Source of the DNA: Gnetum montanum
Taxonomy: Eukaryota > Streptophyta > Gnetopsida > Gnetales > Gnetaceae
Direction: 5' to 3'
Length of the DNA stretch: 59,036 nt
Assembly: GCA_015680685.1 (NCBI GenBank)
Contig: MNCI01009653.1
Location: forward strand, 16,931-75,966
Position numbers and translations under genes: made by a program
The notes under the pieces: generated by a model
Databases searched by the model: none
Seen by the model: the letters and a program-made list of their open reading frames with translations, nothing else
Told to the model about the DNA's origin: nothing
Part shown: piece after piece, positions 57,553 to 59,036 of the stretch
Layout of the letters: each line of letters opens with the position of its first letter
How positions within the stretch are numbered: the stretch's first letter is position 1

Positions 57553-57915
57553 ATGAACAGGTTGTGTTTCCACGCAGGAGTGGAGAACACCATAGGCCAA
57601 TCCAGGGATCAAATCCCACTGGGGATCTCTCCATTGGACACCGCCATTTCAAACCTCTCGTACATCAACTCCCTAACCTCCATGGCTTCATCGTTGCTGG
57701 TGGTCATCCAGATGTTGTCGGAGGCCGCTCGCTTCAAATCCATCAAGACACGGGTGCGGGTGAGCATCCGTTACCGAGCTGATTTCAAACTAGACACTGC
57801 CATGCTCAACCTCGAGAACAACTAGGCTGACCTATCCTTGCAAATCCAGTAGTCCGTCCAGGAGTGTTTAGTGTTCCAGTCTAGCTGGGGAGGTACAAAT
57901 GTAACAATGAATTAG
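57553..57915 (+). pseudogene. Ribosome-inactivating protein (rRNA N-glycosylase) fragment, broken
   Basis: A 90-codon open stretch (57553-57825) matches the second half of the plant RIP A-chain domain, which removes one adenine from the sarcin-ricin loop of 28S rRNA. The recognisable core is QIPLGISPLDTAI, then IQMLSEAARF with the conserved catalytic Glu and Arg in SEAARF at 57718-57735, then the IRYR and MLNLENN blocks. The gene is broken: a TAG at 57823 stands where a conserved Trp is usual, with further stops at 57850 and 57913. The N-terminal half, signal peptide and any lectin B-chain are absent. The ATG at 57553 is probably fortuitous. The following Copia-D LTR may have cut the 3' end. 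It is a remnant and cannot encode an active enzyme as it stands. Confidence 0.8.
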
Positions 57916-58444
57916 CAGTTTATTATTTGCGAACTACACTTTCTGTTTCTACTATCGGATAGTCTTAGAATTTTCCTTGGAGATGAGATAAGACTTATAA
58001 ACTTGTTGTGAAGATCTATCTCAGTTAACAATATGATAGCTTTGGACAGCAACATGACAGTTTTCTTTGCAATCCATCCGTTCCAACCGATTCATTGTTA
58101 TCTGGAAATGGTCTCATATTTTTCTAATAAATGGTAACTAATTCCTGGACCTTTTCAATTCTTGATGGGAGAACAAGGCATGGGGAATCAATTGCAGTGT
58201 AGCAGTTCAGGTCCCTTTCATAGTCGCTTATAGTCTGCATACACCATCACCGCAGAGCGCCCGTGTGAAAGAAAATCTGGAACATTCAAGCATCAATGGC
58301 ATCAATGGCTGGAGGTCAGTTCGATCTGTTTTTCAAATTGATTTGTGCATTTTTGTTTCATGCACATTTGTAGATTAAGAGATCTGTTTTTACATGCTTC
58401 CGCTTGTGCAATCCTGCTTTGATGCACTAGAAATATTTCTAACA
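57916..58444 (+). repeat. Copia-D 5' LTR (right part; left boundary uncertain)
   Basis: The right end is fixed by ...TTTCTAACA at 58444 directly before a PBS. The left end is not determined, as no second copy lies in the window; TGTAACAATGAATTAGC at 57899 is one candidate start, just where RIP similarity fades. Confidence 0.45.
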
Positions 58445-58445
58445 T

Positions 58446-58459
58446 TTGGTATCGGAGCC
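58446..58459 (+). promoter_or_regulatory. Copia-D primer-binding site
   Basis: TTGGTATCGGAGCC resembles the initiator tRNA-Met PBS TTGGTATCAGAGC of Copia elements. Confidence 0.7.
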
Positions 58460-59036
58460 ATAGATCTCTGCCTTGATGCTTAGTTTTGGTTTTCTAGGTT
58501 TTGCTGCATTGTTTCTATCTACAAATTTCTGCGATTTTTGTCTATGCATTTCGGGGTTTCTACAATTTTGTCTGCATATTTTTATGATGTTAGTAGATCT
58601 AGTGAGATCTGGAACCTCGATTTATGGTGCCCCTTTAGCTCAATTAGAATGAGTGCTTTAGCGTTTGGATCCTTGATTTTTCATGTTGGCCTTATGTTTT
58701 CTTCTGGCCTTGGATCTGCTACGCTGAGAGAATGGTGCTATCTCGGGCAGTCTATTCGATTGAGGCAGTGGGTGCTGTAGGAAGAGTAAAGGATTGAATA
58801 TTGCTGTCGCTATTTTTGTAAGCAATGGATGGAGTTTTATTACATGCGGTTTTCAATATGGCTATGAAAATAACGTAAACCGTTTCACACATAAACTATT
58901 TATCATGTTGAATGTTGGCCTTGGCATATTATTTTTCCTTTTCACGTTGCACGATGCTCCAATGAGGATTTTTATTTTTCCGGTTGATTAATGATGGAAC
59001 CTTTTATTTTTTCTGGTGGTATTTTTGAAATATCCT
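58460..59036 (+). mobile_element. Copia-D internal leader, truncated by the window end
   Basis: T-rich sequence downstream of the PBS. No gag motif has been reached by 59036. The open frames at 58538-58780 and 58794-58991 show nothing recognisable and are left uncalled. Confidence 0.45.

Overview
This window is nuclear DNA of a large, repeat-rich plant genome. The evidence is plant-type LTR retrotransposons (Copia, Athila-like and Tat-lineage Gypsy), short T-rich plant-style introns, an NB-ARC resistance-gene remnant and a ribosome-inactivating-protein (RIP) fragment. I cannot name the species. No intact gene was found. Most reading frames are broken, mainly by TAG, TAA and TGA codons that one C-to-T change would produce from CAG, CAA and CGA, as expected from deamination of methylated cytosine. 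The assembly is a draft, with 231 Ns at 10146-10376 and single Ns at 22302 and 22363.

Layout. 1-4864 is the 3' part of an Athila-like Gypsy element: internal tail, palindrome-rich promoter-like block, a splice-acceptor-like site, a decayed 929-codon envelope-position ORF and a 3' LTR. 5568-6685 is a broken NB-ARC-like exon. 7572-12018 is a minus-strand Copia element (Copia-A) with both LTRs, PBS, PPT and a matching 5-bp target duplication. 12019-16358 is AT-rich non-coding DNA with possible LTR relics. 16359-21277 is a plus-strand Copia element (Copia-B). 21278-25275 is non-coding apart from a decayed gag (22856-24350) and some duplications.

25281-51739 is a nested structure. The outer Athila-like element (plus strand, tRNA-Asp-type PBS) carries gag and protease only. 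Its 5' LTR was split 12 bp from its start by a 19.4-kb minus-strand Tat-lineage element at 25293-44680. That element has 1.75-kb LTRs, gag, protease, RT, two RNase H domains and integrase. Between its protease and RT lies 5.9 kb on the opposite strand that reads as a spliced gene with at least five introns (33750-37443), preceded by an 80-bp minisatellite and flanked by related degenerate repeats. This antisense gene is the most unusual item in the window.

52780-56800 is a decayed minus-strand Copia (Copia-C). 57553-57915 is the C-terminal part of a RIP catalytic domain with its SEAARF active-site motif, broken by stops. It is followed by the 5' LTR end and initiator-Met PBS of another plus-strand Copia (Copia-D) that runs off the window.

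The element genes form the usual replication sets: gag coat, protease, RT/RNase H and integrase. Several catalytic positions are lost (RT YVDD to YVDN and integrase Glu to Lys in the Tat element; all three integrase acids in Copia-B), so these copies should not move on their own. Boundaries of nested units, target duplications and splice phases were worked out by hand from the printed sequence; family-level names are by motif recognition without database searches.
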